A stretch of 64,000 nucleotides of DNA, from contig OX424559.1 in the NCBI GenBank assembly GCA_949152475.1, positions 32,531,119 to 32,595,118 of the forward strand, in the 5' to 3' direction. This document shows positions 44,199 through 55,304 of the stretch, piece by piece. Position 1 is the first letter of the stretch, and each line of letters opens with the position of its first letter. Under the pieces are notes generated by a model. The model was not told the DNA's origin. It was given only the letters and a program-made list of their open reading frames with translations, and ran no database searches. This DNA comes from Terebella lapidaria. Taxonomy: Eukaryota; Annelida; Polychaeta; Terebellida; Terebellidae. A program made the translations under genes and the position numbers.

Positions 44199-44818
44199 TT
44201 ATATCCCATGGATGTTCTGCAAAATACTGTCTCGAGCATCGTCCTTTGAAAGTATACCCCTGGTTACCAAAGACGCCATGTAGTTGGCCTTCTCAAACCA
44301 ACTAGAACCCTCTCGGATTTGTACCATTCCAGAAACACCTGGAGAATACCTATCTGGTGGTTTTGTTGTTCTGTTCGATCTTCTGGGTGGCACTGGTGGA
44401 CGAACAGGAGGTGGAGGCAGCGCAACTGGTGATGGTGGTGGAGGCAACTGCCGATCTTCGATCGGACCCGTCTCAATTTCTGGTGCCTGAGCAGGAACAT
44501 CCTCAGTTGTCTTGTCACCTACCTTACGTTCGGCAGGCAAGAATATGATAGAATCTTCATCACTGCTATCACCATCCATCACTCCCTCCTCCCCCTGATC
44601 CAGAGACACTGGGGGGTCCACCTCGGACTCAACTGCTGGATCACTACCAGAGGAACTAGAGATTGGCAACTCACCTATAGGCAAAAGCATGTTTCGATGG
44701 AGGGTTTTGATGGGTCCTTGACCATCTTCTCTTTGGATCTCAAACACAGGGATATCTTCGTTAGGTTTCCTAATTACTACGTAAGGATCCGATTCCCACT
44801 TGTCCGCAATTTTATGCT
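44199..44818 (-). pseudogene. gypsy pol C-terminal tail
   Basis: Continues the integrase C terminus (WESDPYVVIRKPNEDIP, TLHRNMLLPI, typical of this domain), then a Ser/Asp/Glu-rich and proline-rich segment (PPPPSPVALPPPPVRPP) and the stop at 44,199. A frameshift near 44,818 separates it from the integrase. Confidence 0.75.
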
Positions 44819-46470
44819 TACCTTCTCAGAAGCACACGGTTATTTTCCTGCAGAACAGAAACACGTATACGTCTATCATAATTACCCTTTTGTCGCTCTT
44901 GTGATTTCCGTGCATGTTGCGAGGTCAGTTGATAAGCACTTTCCAACTTATCCTTCAGGTCCTGAATGTACTCATCATATGTCTTACCGGAAGGCATGTT
45001 TGCGAGACCAAAGGTGACGTCAAGAGCTAACCGTGGCTTACGTCCAAACATGAGGAAATAAGGCGAATACCTGGTTGTTTCATGTCTGGTGCTGTCGAAG
45101 CATGTACTAACGCTCCGAGATGATCTTTCCATGCAGCCTTTTCTGAAAGTTCCAGGGTACCCAACATACCTAATAAAGTCCTGTTCATTCGTTCACACTG
45201 GCCATTACCCATGGGGTGATATGGCGTTGTTCTAGACCTTGAAATACCAGCAAGTTCACATAGATCTTTCATCAACTTACTCTCAAAGTTCGTACCTTGA
45301 TCACTGTGGATCCGTTTAGGCAGACCATAATGTACGACAAAGTTGTTGAAGAAAGCACTCGCTGTAGTCTTCGCGGTCATGTTCTTGGTTGGCACAGCGA
45401 CAGCATACTTAGTAAACAGGTCCGTCATAACTAAAATATGTTGAAACCCACCTTTGGATTTTTCCAGCATCAAGAAGTCCATAGAAACCAACTCCAATGG
45501 TTCAGAGGTACCTATGCTTACCATAGGCGCACGGTCACTGCAGGGACTTTTCCGTTTCACACAACGTTCACAGTGACCTACCCAAGTTTCCTCATCCCTG
45601 GCCATCCTTGGCCAGTAGAACCGTTCTTTGAGAACACTTAAAGTACGGTCCCTTCCCGGATGTCCAACATCATTGTGAGCACCCGTAATAGCATCCTTCA
45701 CAAACCTTGGAGGCAACACAATTTGAAACCGATCTTCACCATCTACCTGCAACTTCCTGTAAACGACACCACTCCTCAGGACCATACGGTTAAAGTCCCG
45801 GATCAGAACTTTATTGTGATGATTCTCTAGGTGTCTTACCTTTGGTTGCTGTCGATTCAGGATACATCGCCGAATGTAGGAAATATCTGCATCCTCATCC
45901 TGTCGCACACGCCAAATTCTGGGATTACTCACCTCAGAGTCATCTTGGTCCTCTAAATCCTCGTAGCAGGATATCGTATGGATGTAAGCTACTCTGGTTA
46001 GCTTACATAGAGCCTTGATGGAATCTTCCTTCAGCAGTACATACCCATCATCTTCATGCCCCCGAGATAGTATATCAGCATCTGTGCTTACCTTACCTGG
46101 CCTATACTTGATTGAAAAGTTGTATGCAGCTAATGCTGCCATCCAGCGATGTCCAGTGGCGTCTAGTTTCGCAGTTGTGGTTACATATGTGAGGGGGTTA
46201 TTATCAGTATATACCTCAAACCTGTTCCCATACAAATACTCATGGAACTTATCCACTATGGCCCATTTCAACGCCAAATATTCCATCTTTTGAGCTGGGT
46301 AATGCTGTTCCGATTTCCGTAACCCACGACTTACATAACTTATAACACGTAACTGACCTTCCTGTCGCTGATGAAGGACAGCTCCCAGCCCTGATCCAGA
46401 TGCATCAGTATGCAACTCGGACGGGAGTGCATAGTCGGCATATGCAAATACTGGTGGCGACGTTAAAAAT
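44818..46470 (-). pseudogene. pol: gypsy RNase H and integrase, frameshifted
   Basis: The open frame from 46,415 gives RNase H (HTDASGSGLGAVLHQ, YPAQKMEYLALKWAI, VYTDNNPLTY) and the integrase: zinc finger HNDVGHPGRDR ... CERC, catalytic Asp in SMDFLMLEK, Asp in HSDQGTNFE, Glu in GNGQCERMNR. Near 45,100 a frameshift occurs; STRHETTRYSPYFLMFGR continues in another frame. Upstream of 46,470 the coding sequence ends at a fold-back (46,451-46,483), so the RT is missing. Confidence 0.85.
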
Positions 46471-46483
46471 ACGTCGCCACCAG
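46451..46483. repeat. perfect 12-bp fold-back at gypsy deletion point
   Basis: CTGGTGGCGACG, a 9-base spacer, then CGTCGCCACCAG. One arm belongs to pol coding sequence (…TSPPVFAYAD read on the minus strand); the other is an inverted copy that borders the tRNA-derived sequence. Confidence 0.85.
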
Positions 46484-46559
46484 TCGGTAGAGCATGGGAC
46501 GGTAGAGCATGGGACTCTTAATCCCAGGGTCGTGGGTTCGAGGCCCACATTGGGCGCCA
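46482..46559 (+). tRNA. partial tRNA-Lys(CUU) sequence captured next to the gypsy LTR
   Basis: Reads from the D arm (CAGTCGGTAGAGC) through the anticodon loop CTCTTAA and the T arm GGGTTCGAGGCCCAC to the 3' end TTGGGCGCCA, including CCA. It lacks the first ~12 bases and has a 15-bp internal duplication (GGTAGAGCATGGGAC twice). The last 17-18 bases are the primer-binding site one base inside the LTR. It is not a working tRNA gene because the 5' acceptor strand is missing and CCA is encoded. Confidence 0.8.
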
Positions 46560-46560
46560 T

Positions 46561-47362
46561 TGTGACAGTTGTGGGTGGGGCGAAATTAACCACACGTGGG
46601 TTCCTTTTTTTCTAATTTATTTCGTCAGAATAAACCCTGCAATGTGTATAAACAACATATGTATAATCCGTGTATAAACCGTGACAATGCAGTACATGTA
46701 GATGCCAATTTCATAAAATTCCAACAACAGTATTTCAACATAGTAACAAGTAATAGTACCAAGTAACATGTAACAGCTACCTACCCAGCGAATAGTGACA
46801 GTAACAGCAATAATATGACCGTATGTTCAAGGAGAACATGAACGTTTGCCTGCAACCAAAACTATATAAATGAACGTTTGTACAATACCAACAGAATAAT
46901 GAATTCATGCGAATTCAAACCAACTGTAATGATTGAAAATCATTCCCTCCACAATAAAGCGTTTTGAGAAACAAATGCATTCTTAATAACAGAAATGCAA
47001 CGTATTAACAGCCAAATATTATAAATGAACACTCACCTTGGAATCTGTCGATTCACACAATAAAAAAATGTCAGAGTTCCAATGTTCTCGATGTTCAAGA
47101 TCCCATTAGCGTATGTCGAGATCCCATCAGCGGTCGGCTACATGTGAATACTGACCAGAATACTGCACCGGCTTTTATTAGACAGCTGGCGCGCCAGTTG
47201 TACAACTTCACTTGACGCCGCGTGCGCGTCTCGACTCGTGTCCAACCCGAGACAATACCTGCGGAGGGCAGCTACGACTCGCCGGGCCCAACCCCAAAAC
47301 TGACCGACCCGAGTACAAGAAGTACAAGGAGTCCAAGGACCTTAAAATATGTCCCTGCTACA
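46561..47362 (-). repeat. gypsy 5' LTR
   Basis: 802 bp, partner of 43,369-44,157. Confidence 0.88.
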
Positions 47363-48433
47363 TATAGCTCTGTCTTCAATGATCCTGTGGTTACTAATAG
47401 TTTGTTGAAACTTCAAAAAGGTTCGTCATTGTCCCTACAGATAAAGCTTCTAAAAACATTGTTTTTGTTTGTAAAGCATACTATATACAGTACCTGTTTG
47501 ACGAACTAGTACATACCGAGCCATTACCGTGCCCAAACAGGATATCTTATCAAATCATGTGTCTGTATTGCATTCGTTTGGTATTACTACCTCATGTAAA
47601 GATTCTAATCTACCAAACTTATTTTGGATCCCAAAGTTGCACAAAAATCCACACAAACAAAAATATATTTCAGATTCAGCAGCATGTTCTACCAAAGCCC
47701 TTTCTAAAATATCAACTATTATATTGTCTAAAATTAAACAGGGTCTCCAAAAGTACTCTGATACCATCTATTCTAGAAGTGGTATGAACCAAATGTGGAT
47801 ATTAACAAATTCCAAATCTTTATTGAAATATCTTCATGCTCACACACTTTCAAAAGTAACGTTTATCAAAACATTTGATTTCTCCACTTTGTACACAACT
47901 ATATCTCATTCTGAACTGAAGTGTCAGCTTGAAAAACTAATCAATAGTTAATTTTTCTCTAAAAAGGGACAACGTCGGTACCACTATATTGTAGTTAAAT
48001 ATAATACCGCTTATTTTGTTAAAGGCGACTCTGATGCCCCATACAAATATACTGAAATAGATGTGGTAAATATGGTTAATTTTCTGATTGATAAAATTTT
48101 TGTGGAATTTGGTGGTCGAATATTTCAACGAACTATTGGTATTCCCATGGGTACAAACTGTACACCATTATTGGCAGACCTGTTTTTATACTCATATGAA
48201 TCAGCTTTTATCCAACATTTACAACGAGGAGGTTCTAAGAAACTAACATGTAATTTTAATTTCACTTTCCGATACATAGATGATGTATTGTCGCTAAATA
48301 ATCCCAAAATTGGTGATTATTTGGATGTCATATATCCTAAGGAATTTGAAATTAAGGATACTACAGACTCGGATAATTTTTCAAAATTTTTATTTTTCCA
48401 AAATGGCGTTTTTTTTCTCTCAAAAATTTTGTG
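47363..48433 (+). pseudogene. Naiad PLE reverse transcriptase core
   Basis: Begins SSVFNDPVVTNSLLKL, then in a shifted frame VIVPTDKASKNIVFVCKAYY, NLFWIPKLHKNPHK, KTFDFSTLYTTI, TIGIPMGTNCTPLLADLFL and FRYIDDVLSLNNP (catalytic DD), IYPKEFEIKDTT. A frameshift lies near 47,420 and a TAG at 47,949-47,951. The end of the RT is cut near 48,380. Confidence 0.82.
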
Positions 48434-48840
48434 ACCAGTTTTGAGATTTTATTTTGAAACATGCCAATCACTTTCCTTGACATTCTGCATACAGATGTAG
48501 TGACTTGAATTTCTCGAAAGCCCCAAAATCTAGACTTTAAAGGCCCAAAATTCAGTTTGTGACTACTTTATCAGTTTTGAGATTTAAATTTCAAATCACG
48601 CTTATTGGAATCCTTGATACTGTGTATAAAGATGGAGTGCCTTGAATCGATCAAGAGGTCTGAAATCTATGCTCAAAAGGCCTAGCAATAAGATTTTGGT
48701 TGTTTTCTCGAAAACTTTCTAATCAGTTTTGAGATTTTTGTTTCAAAACATGCTGATTGGGGTCCTTCGAGATTGTTTATGAAATGGAGTGCCTTGATTT
48801 GCTGAAAAGGCCCATTAGGTGGGCTCTGAAAGCCCAAAAA
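48430..48840. repeat. diverged ~145-bp tandem repeat, three units
   Basis: The words (A/C)CAGTTTTGAGATTT, AACATGC(C/T)(A/G)AT and GATG(T/G)AGTG(A/C)CTTGAA recur starting near 48,436, 48,571 and 48,724. Confidence 0.5.
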
Positions 48841-48900
48841 GACGTGATATGCGCAAATTACCATGTGAGGCAAAACCGCCTGTACATGGAGGTTAGGTTT

Positions 48901-49674
48901 GTACGGAAGACCGTTAGTGCCAGGTGTGAAAATATATTTAAGTGGCGGCGGCCACATAATTATCCGGCGGCCACCACTTAATTATCTGGCGCCCGCCACA
49001 TAATTATCTGGCAGCCGTCACATATTTTCATGTCATTTCATGTCAATGTACATATTTTCGTGTCATTGATTAGTATTATGGACCATAGGGCAACTTTCAA
49101 TACATATTCCATAGGGGGAAAAACAAAGAAAGAAAGAAACACACAATATTAATCGGATAATTCGACGAATATTTGTCACCACCATCGAATATGCACTGTT
49201 TTTATTTGTTAACATATCCCTTTAACCTATATATCAATGGCAGCAACCATAATTGCAGAGGGCCCCGTTGCCATGGCCACAACAAATAACATGAATTCCT
49301 TGATGATCCCTACATAAAGCTAAGTGTGAAGTAAAGTTTTGTTGAATAATTGGCATATTAACACCCCCCACAATACACTTTATAACATTGTCTCATTATA
49401 AACAATACTGTCATTAATACAGTATGTCACGACTTTTATTTGGATACTAGGGCCTAATTAGCTATATGTATATTGCTTTACAAGAATATCCTCATAATTC
49501 AAGCCGCGGCCTACATATAATTATGTGGCGGCCGCCAGATAATTATGTGGCGGCTGCAAGATAATTAAGTGGCGTCTGCCAGATAATTAAGTGGCAGCCG
49601 CCAGATAATTAAATGGTGGCCGCCAGATAAATATATTTTCGCACCTTTCATTATCTGGCCTCAACGGCCTTCCA
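48901..49674. mobile_element. fold-back element with tandem-array arms
   Basis: The left arm (48,903-49,020) and right arm (49,505-49,674) are inverted relatives. Both begin GGAAG(A/G)CCGTT, continue to GAAAATATATTTA, then carry tandem units of about 25 bp of the form (T/C)GGCGGCCGCCACATAATTAT. TAGGTTT lies at both borders (48,894-48,900 and 49,675-49,681), a possible target duplication. The interior (49,020-49,500) has no coding region. Non-autonomous; superfamily unclear. Confidence 0.65.
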
Positions 49675-49689
49675 TAGGTTTTTATCATA

Positions 49690-51046
49690 AGCATATAGAA
49701 AATTCATATATGGTCCAACTTTTGGTGACTTTGAGGTTGAATTCAGGTGACCTTGAAAGCTTTACAGGCAAACTACTCATTTGTATAAATAGTTTTGTAT
49801 GAGTAGTTTTCCTCTACAGGCAAACTACCAGGCTGATACAGGCTGATTTAATGAATTCAGAGCTCATGTTTATATTATGTTCCTAAATAGAGCTTATGTT
49901 TATAATGTAACGATTTTAAGCCAAAAAATTGTGTTCGGCTAGGTATAGTGCATGTTTACTAAAAGTATATGTGGTTAACTTATTCGGTGTTTAAAAAGGT
50001 TTACAGTTGATTGTGTAGGTGTATTTATTTTCATTGAAAGTTCGGATATTTTTCGGTGGCTTCATTAGCTCTTCGGCTGAACTCAGACATTGATGGTCAA
50101 ATTACATGATTACGTAAAAGTGTTCCGAAACGGGATTGGAACAATGCACATTCAATCAAAAAAAATAACTTTGGGTAAAAACATCAGTTTTGATTGATTG
50201 GAGTAGGTCACGTGAGATCTACCCCAAAATGTATAGATAGTGCCGACTCGCGGGTGTCAGCGCCTTTTGAGTCTGGGACACCAGCCAGTTCACATCGTGG
50301 TACAGCCAAACTGATATCAAATGGCCGAAGAGCGAAAAAAACCGAAGAATGTCATCTCTAGATGAATTTACAACAATTTCAACCAATTTATGATTCGTCA
50401 ATAAACCTTGAACAGTAGCAGAGAGTTGATCTTTGAGCCGGCACAGCCGACTCCGCGTTCGGGTATACAGATGAATCATAACCGAAGTTGAACTTCGGAG
50501 AATTTCAAGAAGTAAACCCAACTTCAAGATCAGTTGGGTTGAAACAAAGCTGACAACGTCTGAGATAGCTCACAACCCGAGCTTTCAACCGAACATACAG
50601 CCGAAGAAGAAGAGGTCGATAGAAGAAGACGAACTCCAGTCTGAATGATCGGTGACCCCTACTTCGGGCACACGCGGAGCTGCAGACCTGAACATGCTAC
50701 CACTGAGACGCCATGCAGCTGGAGCACCAAAGTCATTTTCACGAAAGGCGGCGCTCCAGCACCCGTCTTTCACACAATTCGTCCTTCGCATTCTGTGATA
50801 CCGAAAATAGTTCCAACATGGATGCCTCTATGAATCGAAATAAGTTTGAATGTTTGTGATATTTTGTTACAGACAGGACATTTTGTCGAAAACTATACAA
50901 TTTATAAAAAGATTATGATAGAATAACTCCAGTAGCGGTGTCCGTGGCAATCTTTAGTGCCTCTGGAAAATCCATGGCTGAGTCATGACTGGCGGGTCGA
51001 TCCATGCAAAACAAGAAATCACGTGCTCGTGTTTACAAAACGCGCA
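49690..51046. other. non-coding region
   Basis: I see no gene. A short Cys-free open frame at 50,219-50,527 (minus) has no recognised motif. PstI-like CTGCAG and CAGCTGGAGC words around 50,680-50,710 echo the minisatellite at 53,050-53,240. Confidence 0.4.
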
Positions 51047-51050
51047 TTAA

Positions 51051-52935
51051 GGTGGATCGCGACACCTGAAAATTTCCATAGACTTCATTAATTTATGCTA
51101 CTATAATCATCTTTGTTTACATTGAGTTCTAAATAACAGATAAAAATGAGATGTCATCATGCTGGTTTTTCTGGTATAACATTTATGAAGAAGTGTGTAT
51201 TACTAGATAGATACACGAGAAAACGCGTTATTTTTTCCTTCTGTGTTGCTCACAAAGTAATCCTAAAGGGAGCTTTTTGCAGAGTGAAATAATCCCCACA
51301 GGAATTAACTGGCAATTATTTAATTGGTCAATAGTTATTATTGGTTTTGATTACGAAAAATATATATGTGTAAATAGATTACCATGAATAAACAGCCTTT
51401 TGACAATAACTGTAAGCTTCCAGGTTGTAAAAATACCTGGATTTAACTCAGAAACATTTCACTAAATTGCACAAACATCGTCGCATTGTGAGAAATTGAC
51501 CCATAAAGTCAGCAATTTTAACATCGTGAAGTGAAGGGAACATCCTCAGGGTAATATAGAAGAAGAAAAAAACATAGGTCACCATATCGGTTTTCAATGT
51601 ACAACGCGACGTGGCAGTGGACTAGATTTTCAAAATATGCTGATATTCAATGAATTGATCGACACAGATATCATAAATTATATTAACTGATATATTATCA
51701 TTCCAGGTGTAAAATAAATTTGAAATCAATGGATGTAACTGATAACGATAAAAAATCTTACTTAGAGTAGGCCCCAATTAAAAATTTGGATGTATACCAC
51801 CCCGGGCGACTTCCCTGGCGACGCTTAACAACAACACTCACAATTTCATGAATACGAATAAACGAGTGATGGTATCATGATTGATACAGTGGCTATATCA
51901 GCAATCGTAATACCAGGGTAAGAAATGCAATCAATAACAAGACAAAATGGGTGATGGGAAACACTTTTTTGAACATAGATCTACAAAAGTCTGGAAATTA
52001 GTTGAATTGCCAATAACGTTGCCCAGATAAGCTGCGGTATCGAGTTCATTAGATCTTGATAGAACGCGGATGATACACAACTTAGGGGGCTTTAAAGTTA
52101 TAATTCTCCCAATATTTATGCTCAGCAACTTTACAGTAGCTATCGAAATATTTGTTGTTGCCATTCAAATTACATTCTGAATTATTTGTGAATGAAGAAG
52201 CACCGAAAATTTGTAGTAAACTAGATCTACGTCTGTATCTTTGTTCGTTTTTTTTTAGATATGTCTATACGCACTGATACTTTTAGTTTGCAACCGGTAA
52301 AAATCGCATCGCACATTTATTATTATGTACAATGCCATAGATCTATGGGACATAAATGTCCAGAATTATTATTGAACATTATTAATTTATTTTTTTGCAC
52401 GATTCTGGATTTTGAGAAATGCGCCATTTGGTTATTGACGGTCATTCGTGGACTAATGCTATGTACACGAAACTTCAAAAGTAGGCGCCGTGTGAGTGAA
52501 TTTGTGTGACAAAATACTAGTAGAGGGTTTGCATAATGAATAAAGATGATCACTTCCCCTATGATATTAGCAGGCCTAGAATATAAACATTTTTTCGCTC
52601 CATGTCTGCCGATGATGTGTCCGTGTTGCCTACATCATGTTCGAAGAAACATCGGATGAATAGGATTACCGTATACAGAAATGAACTAAACGGTCGGTTT
52701 CGCATGTTCGTATATTTCGTACATGGGAACCGCTCATGTCGATCTCTACCCGCGTCCATGCTCGCCGGTTTGATTAGAGTAAAGATATGAGCTGAGCGAT
52801 TTAGCTCGCCGAATGGTATAGGCCTAGCCTCATAGGCCCTATGTCGATGGATGGAATGAGCCTGAAATGGCAAAACAGAGCGTCATAAACGTAAAGGTTA
52901 TAACGCTTTCTGTCTACAGGGTGTCGCGATCCACC
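51051..52935. mobile_element. 1.9-kb TTAA-flanked element with 16-bp inverted ends
   Basis: GGTGGATCGCGACACC (51,051-51,066) is perfectly inverted at 52,920-52,935, and TTAA lies outside both ends (51,047-51,050 and 52,936-52,939). TTAA target duplications are typical of piggyBac and Kolobok elements; the ends do not look like piggyBac. The interior has only short frames (for example 52,261-52,509 plus) and no transposase, so it is probably non-autonomous. Confidence 0.75.
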
Positions 52936-53049
52936 TTAATACGGACTATTTGTTACCGCGCATTGACACTGTCCCCTGATTCAGGGGACCAGAGAATCGG
53001 TTATTACAAAGACGGGTGCTTCGGAGTGCCCTCTGGTGGACAAAACGCA

Positions 53050-53245
53050 CCAAAGTTGCCCGAAGTACCTCAACCAGAGTCACGCGAGACGGCCTGCAGT
53101 CGGAGTACCAGAGTCACCTGAAGCATCTCTGCAGCCGAAGTACCAAGGCCAGCCGAGACAGCCTGCAGCTGGAGCCTTCTGAAATACCCCTGCAGCTGAG
53201 GAGCCAGAGTCGTCTGAGATGGCCTCCACAGACAGAAGCGAGCTG
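53050..53245. repeat. CTGCAG-rich minisatellite
   Basis: Diverged units of roughly 35-40 bp around CTGCAG: GCCTGCAGTCGGAG, TCTGCAGCCGAAG, GCCTGCAGCTGGAG, CCCTGCAGCTGAGGAG, each with AGTACC or CCAGAGTC and GAGAC/GAGAT words. A stray GAGGAGCCAGAGTCGCC occurs at 55,079. Confidence 0.6.
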
Positions 53246-53279
53246 AAAAATTTAACATCCAAACATCCAGCTAACTGAG

Positions 53280-54830
53280 ATAGACTGGGAGTGAAAAATC
53301 CACCCCCAGAATCGTTACAATATTATGAGCATAAGGGAGTCGTATATAGCACATTTTTTTTGACATTAGAGCGTTGGGGGCGAAGCCCCCAACCCTCTAC
53401 ATGTCTATGTGCTGACTTTTTCGTGGAGGTTTCATGCCAAACTATCGACGCCCGTTTGGGGGCGTAAACGTTTGCATACCTACTTCAAATGAGGATTTTC
53501 TTCGTCCTTGACATAAAATCTCTCGATTTGATGGCAAGCTTTGAATATTCTGCAGATATATAATGCATAAATCGATGTGTTATGTTTGAGAAAATTACGC
53601 AAAATGCTCAGCTCGTCTGAAAAAACGTCAAAATGGCGGAGCCGATGGAAATTCACGTTCCCAGAATGCAAAGCAAATTTTACCGCAATGACTCGTATTT
53701 TGGAAAGTACAATTTTCCGTGCAACATTTCGTGCATGCATGTACATGGAACATTGCTTGTGCCCTTCTTTAGCGTAATGAAGGAAACACAGAGATTCGTT
53801 TGCGATACCACGACTACGTTTACCGTAATTTGACGTATTTTATCACATGGCAAGGTGTTCCATGTTGGGTTGCGAAACCTTTTTATTCTATACCGGTCTT
53901 TCAATTTTCCCAGTATGCATGTGTTAGCTATATCATGATATCAGATGCAGATATTCCTCATAGTTTCCAATATTCTAAGGATATTTTATTGAGGTTGAAT
54001 ATCATTTTATCAGGTGTATCTGTTTCATTGAGTTCAAAATAAATGTTTATAGGAATATGATTGAAGTAGACCTATGTGTTTCATCATAATATACGGGACG
54101 GAATGAATTGGAATCATGTGGGGGAGGATATGTTCCATCATTATTTTTTGCGGGGGGGTAACGTTATGTAAGATACATTCAGCTTTCGTGGTTCTGGTGA
54201 TATGCTCGAGCTCTAATGTCGTCTCCCGCAGTTAGCTGCATTTTCTTGTTACCTTGAACTTGATCTCAGATGACCTTGAATGCTAATGCCCAAGTAACAT
54301 TTGAATATATGTCACCGGCAATGCCTAAAACCAAAATTATCCGGTAACCTATCCTAGCCCTTGGGCAAAATTTGTCTGCATTTCATTTAAAAACAGTTGG
54401 CGATGATCTCATCACCCACCTTTCTTGTAATGAATATATATATACTTGTTACTGGCAGAAAAAACATGTTCATATTTGAAGTGCATGCAAACCCAAATTG
54501 CATTTGGAGTTGTCATGATTTGTATGATGGAAAAAGCAAAAAATACATTGGCTGGTTTTTCCAGAATTGAAATATATTTATTCGTTCTCTAGATATCATG
54601 AATTTAGTGTCAAATTTTGGTCACCCTATTACTGATTTATCGAAGCTCATTATTTATTATAATGAGTATTCATGATCGTCATAGATAGATATCATAGGTT
54701 GTGTTTATTTGAATGCGTTAGAAGCTTATTTTGGAATTTCTGTGCATGATATCTCAAATTACTAGTAATATTTTGTGAGGTATGATAATATAAAATAAAA
54801 CCATAGCCATACCATGTATGCTATTGTCAT
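53280..54830. other. non-coding region
   Basis: AT-rich; no gene, RNA gene or clear repeat recognised. Short open frames around 53,480-53,900 and 53,800-54,042 lack motifs. Confidence 0.4.
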
Positions 54831-54832
54831 GC

Positions 54833-55035
54833 CAACCATTTTGTTTATATATCCCATAGCAACCCTGGTTACTACGAACTTTGATTCGGATCCTGGATGC
54901 ACAATCGTTTCAAAAATTAATCATGTTTAATAATTTATGTTGTTCACATTTCAACATTTATGTCATGAAAATTTGAATATTCATACAATTTAGATCCTTA
55001 GAAACCATGGTTGCTATGGGATATATAAGGTTGGT
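54833..55035. repeat. ~200-bp hairpin element (MITE-like)
   Basis: TTATATATCCCATAGCAACC at 54,846-54,865 is inverted at 55,009-55,028; the match extends through CTGGTT/AACCAT inward and CCAACC outward. The interior is about 130 bp. No target duplication is clear. Confidence 0.55.
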
Positions 55036-55304
55036 TACTCAAGCAACCCAAAATGTACCCACACACTGATTATGACTGAGGAGCCAGAGTCGCCTTAGCC
55101 ACTATAATCCTGTGTACCTCGTATGGAAAAAAAGGTGACAACTGGGTCTAACGTTTTGCTATACTGCAAACACAGCCGCAATGAGTACTTCGGGAGCATG
55201 GGTTGATTTGGGGATGGGGATCGCTTCACCCATCCAAACAATAGTTAATTAATCCATAAAAACAGGTTATTAGATTTTTTTCATAAAAGCAAAGAAAAGG
55301 ATTC

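Larger units (their letters stand above)
43369..47362 (-). mobile_element. Ty3/gypsy LTR retrotransposon, internally deleted
   Basis: Bounded by LTRs 43,369-44,157 and 46,561-47,362, both with TG...CA ends (read on the minus strand TGTAGCAGGGAC ... CTGTCACA). A purine-rich tract GGGAGGG lies before the 3' LTR (44,160-44,168). The primer site after the 5' LTR matches tRNA-Lys. Only RNase H, integrase and a C-terminal tail remain; gag, protease and nearly all of RT are gone. I see no clear target-site duplication (left GTAC, right TATA). Confidence 0.87.
41760..48433 (+). mobile_element. Naiad-type Penelope-like element, split by a gypsy insertion
   Basis: Left part 41,760-43,368 has GIY-YIG first and then the N-terminal RT extension; the right part 47,363-48,380 has the RT core. 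GIY-YIG before RT is the permuted order described for Naiad PLEs of invertebrates. The gypsy element occupies 43,369-47,362. The coding sense continues across the gap (SVST ... SSVFNDP). The right end stops in mid-gene near 48,380. Confidence 0.75.

Noticed and set aside
46482-46559. A functional tRNA-Lys gene
   Set aside because: The first ~12 bases are missing, there is a 15-bp internal duplication, CCA is encoded and it abuts an LTR as a primer site. It is a captured primer sequence.
48901-49674. A CRISPR array or satellite, because of regular ~25-bp units
   Set aside because: The units lie in two inverted arms with a spacer and without unique spacers between repeats; a fold-back element explains it better in an animal genome.
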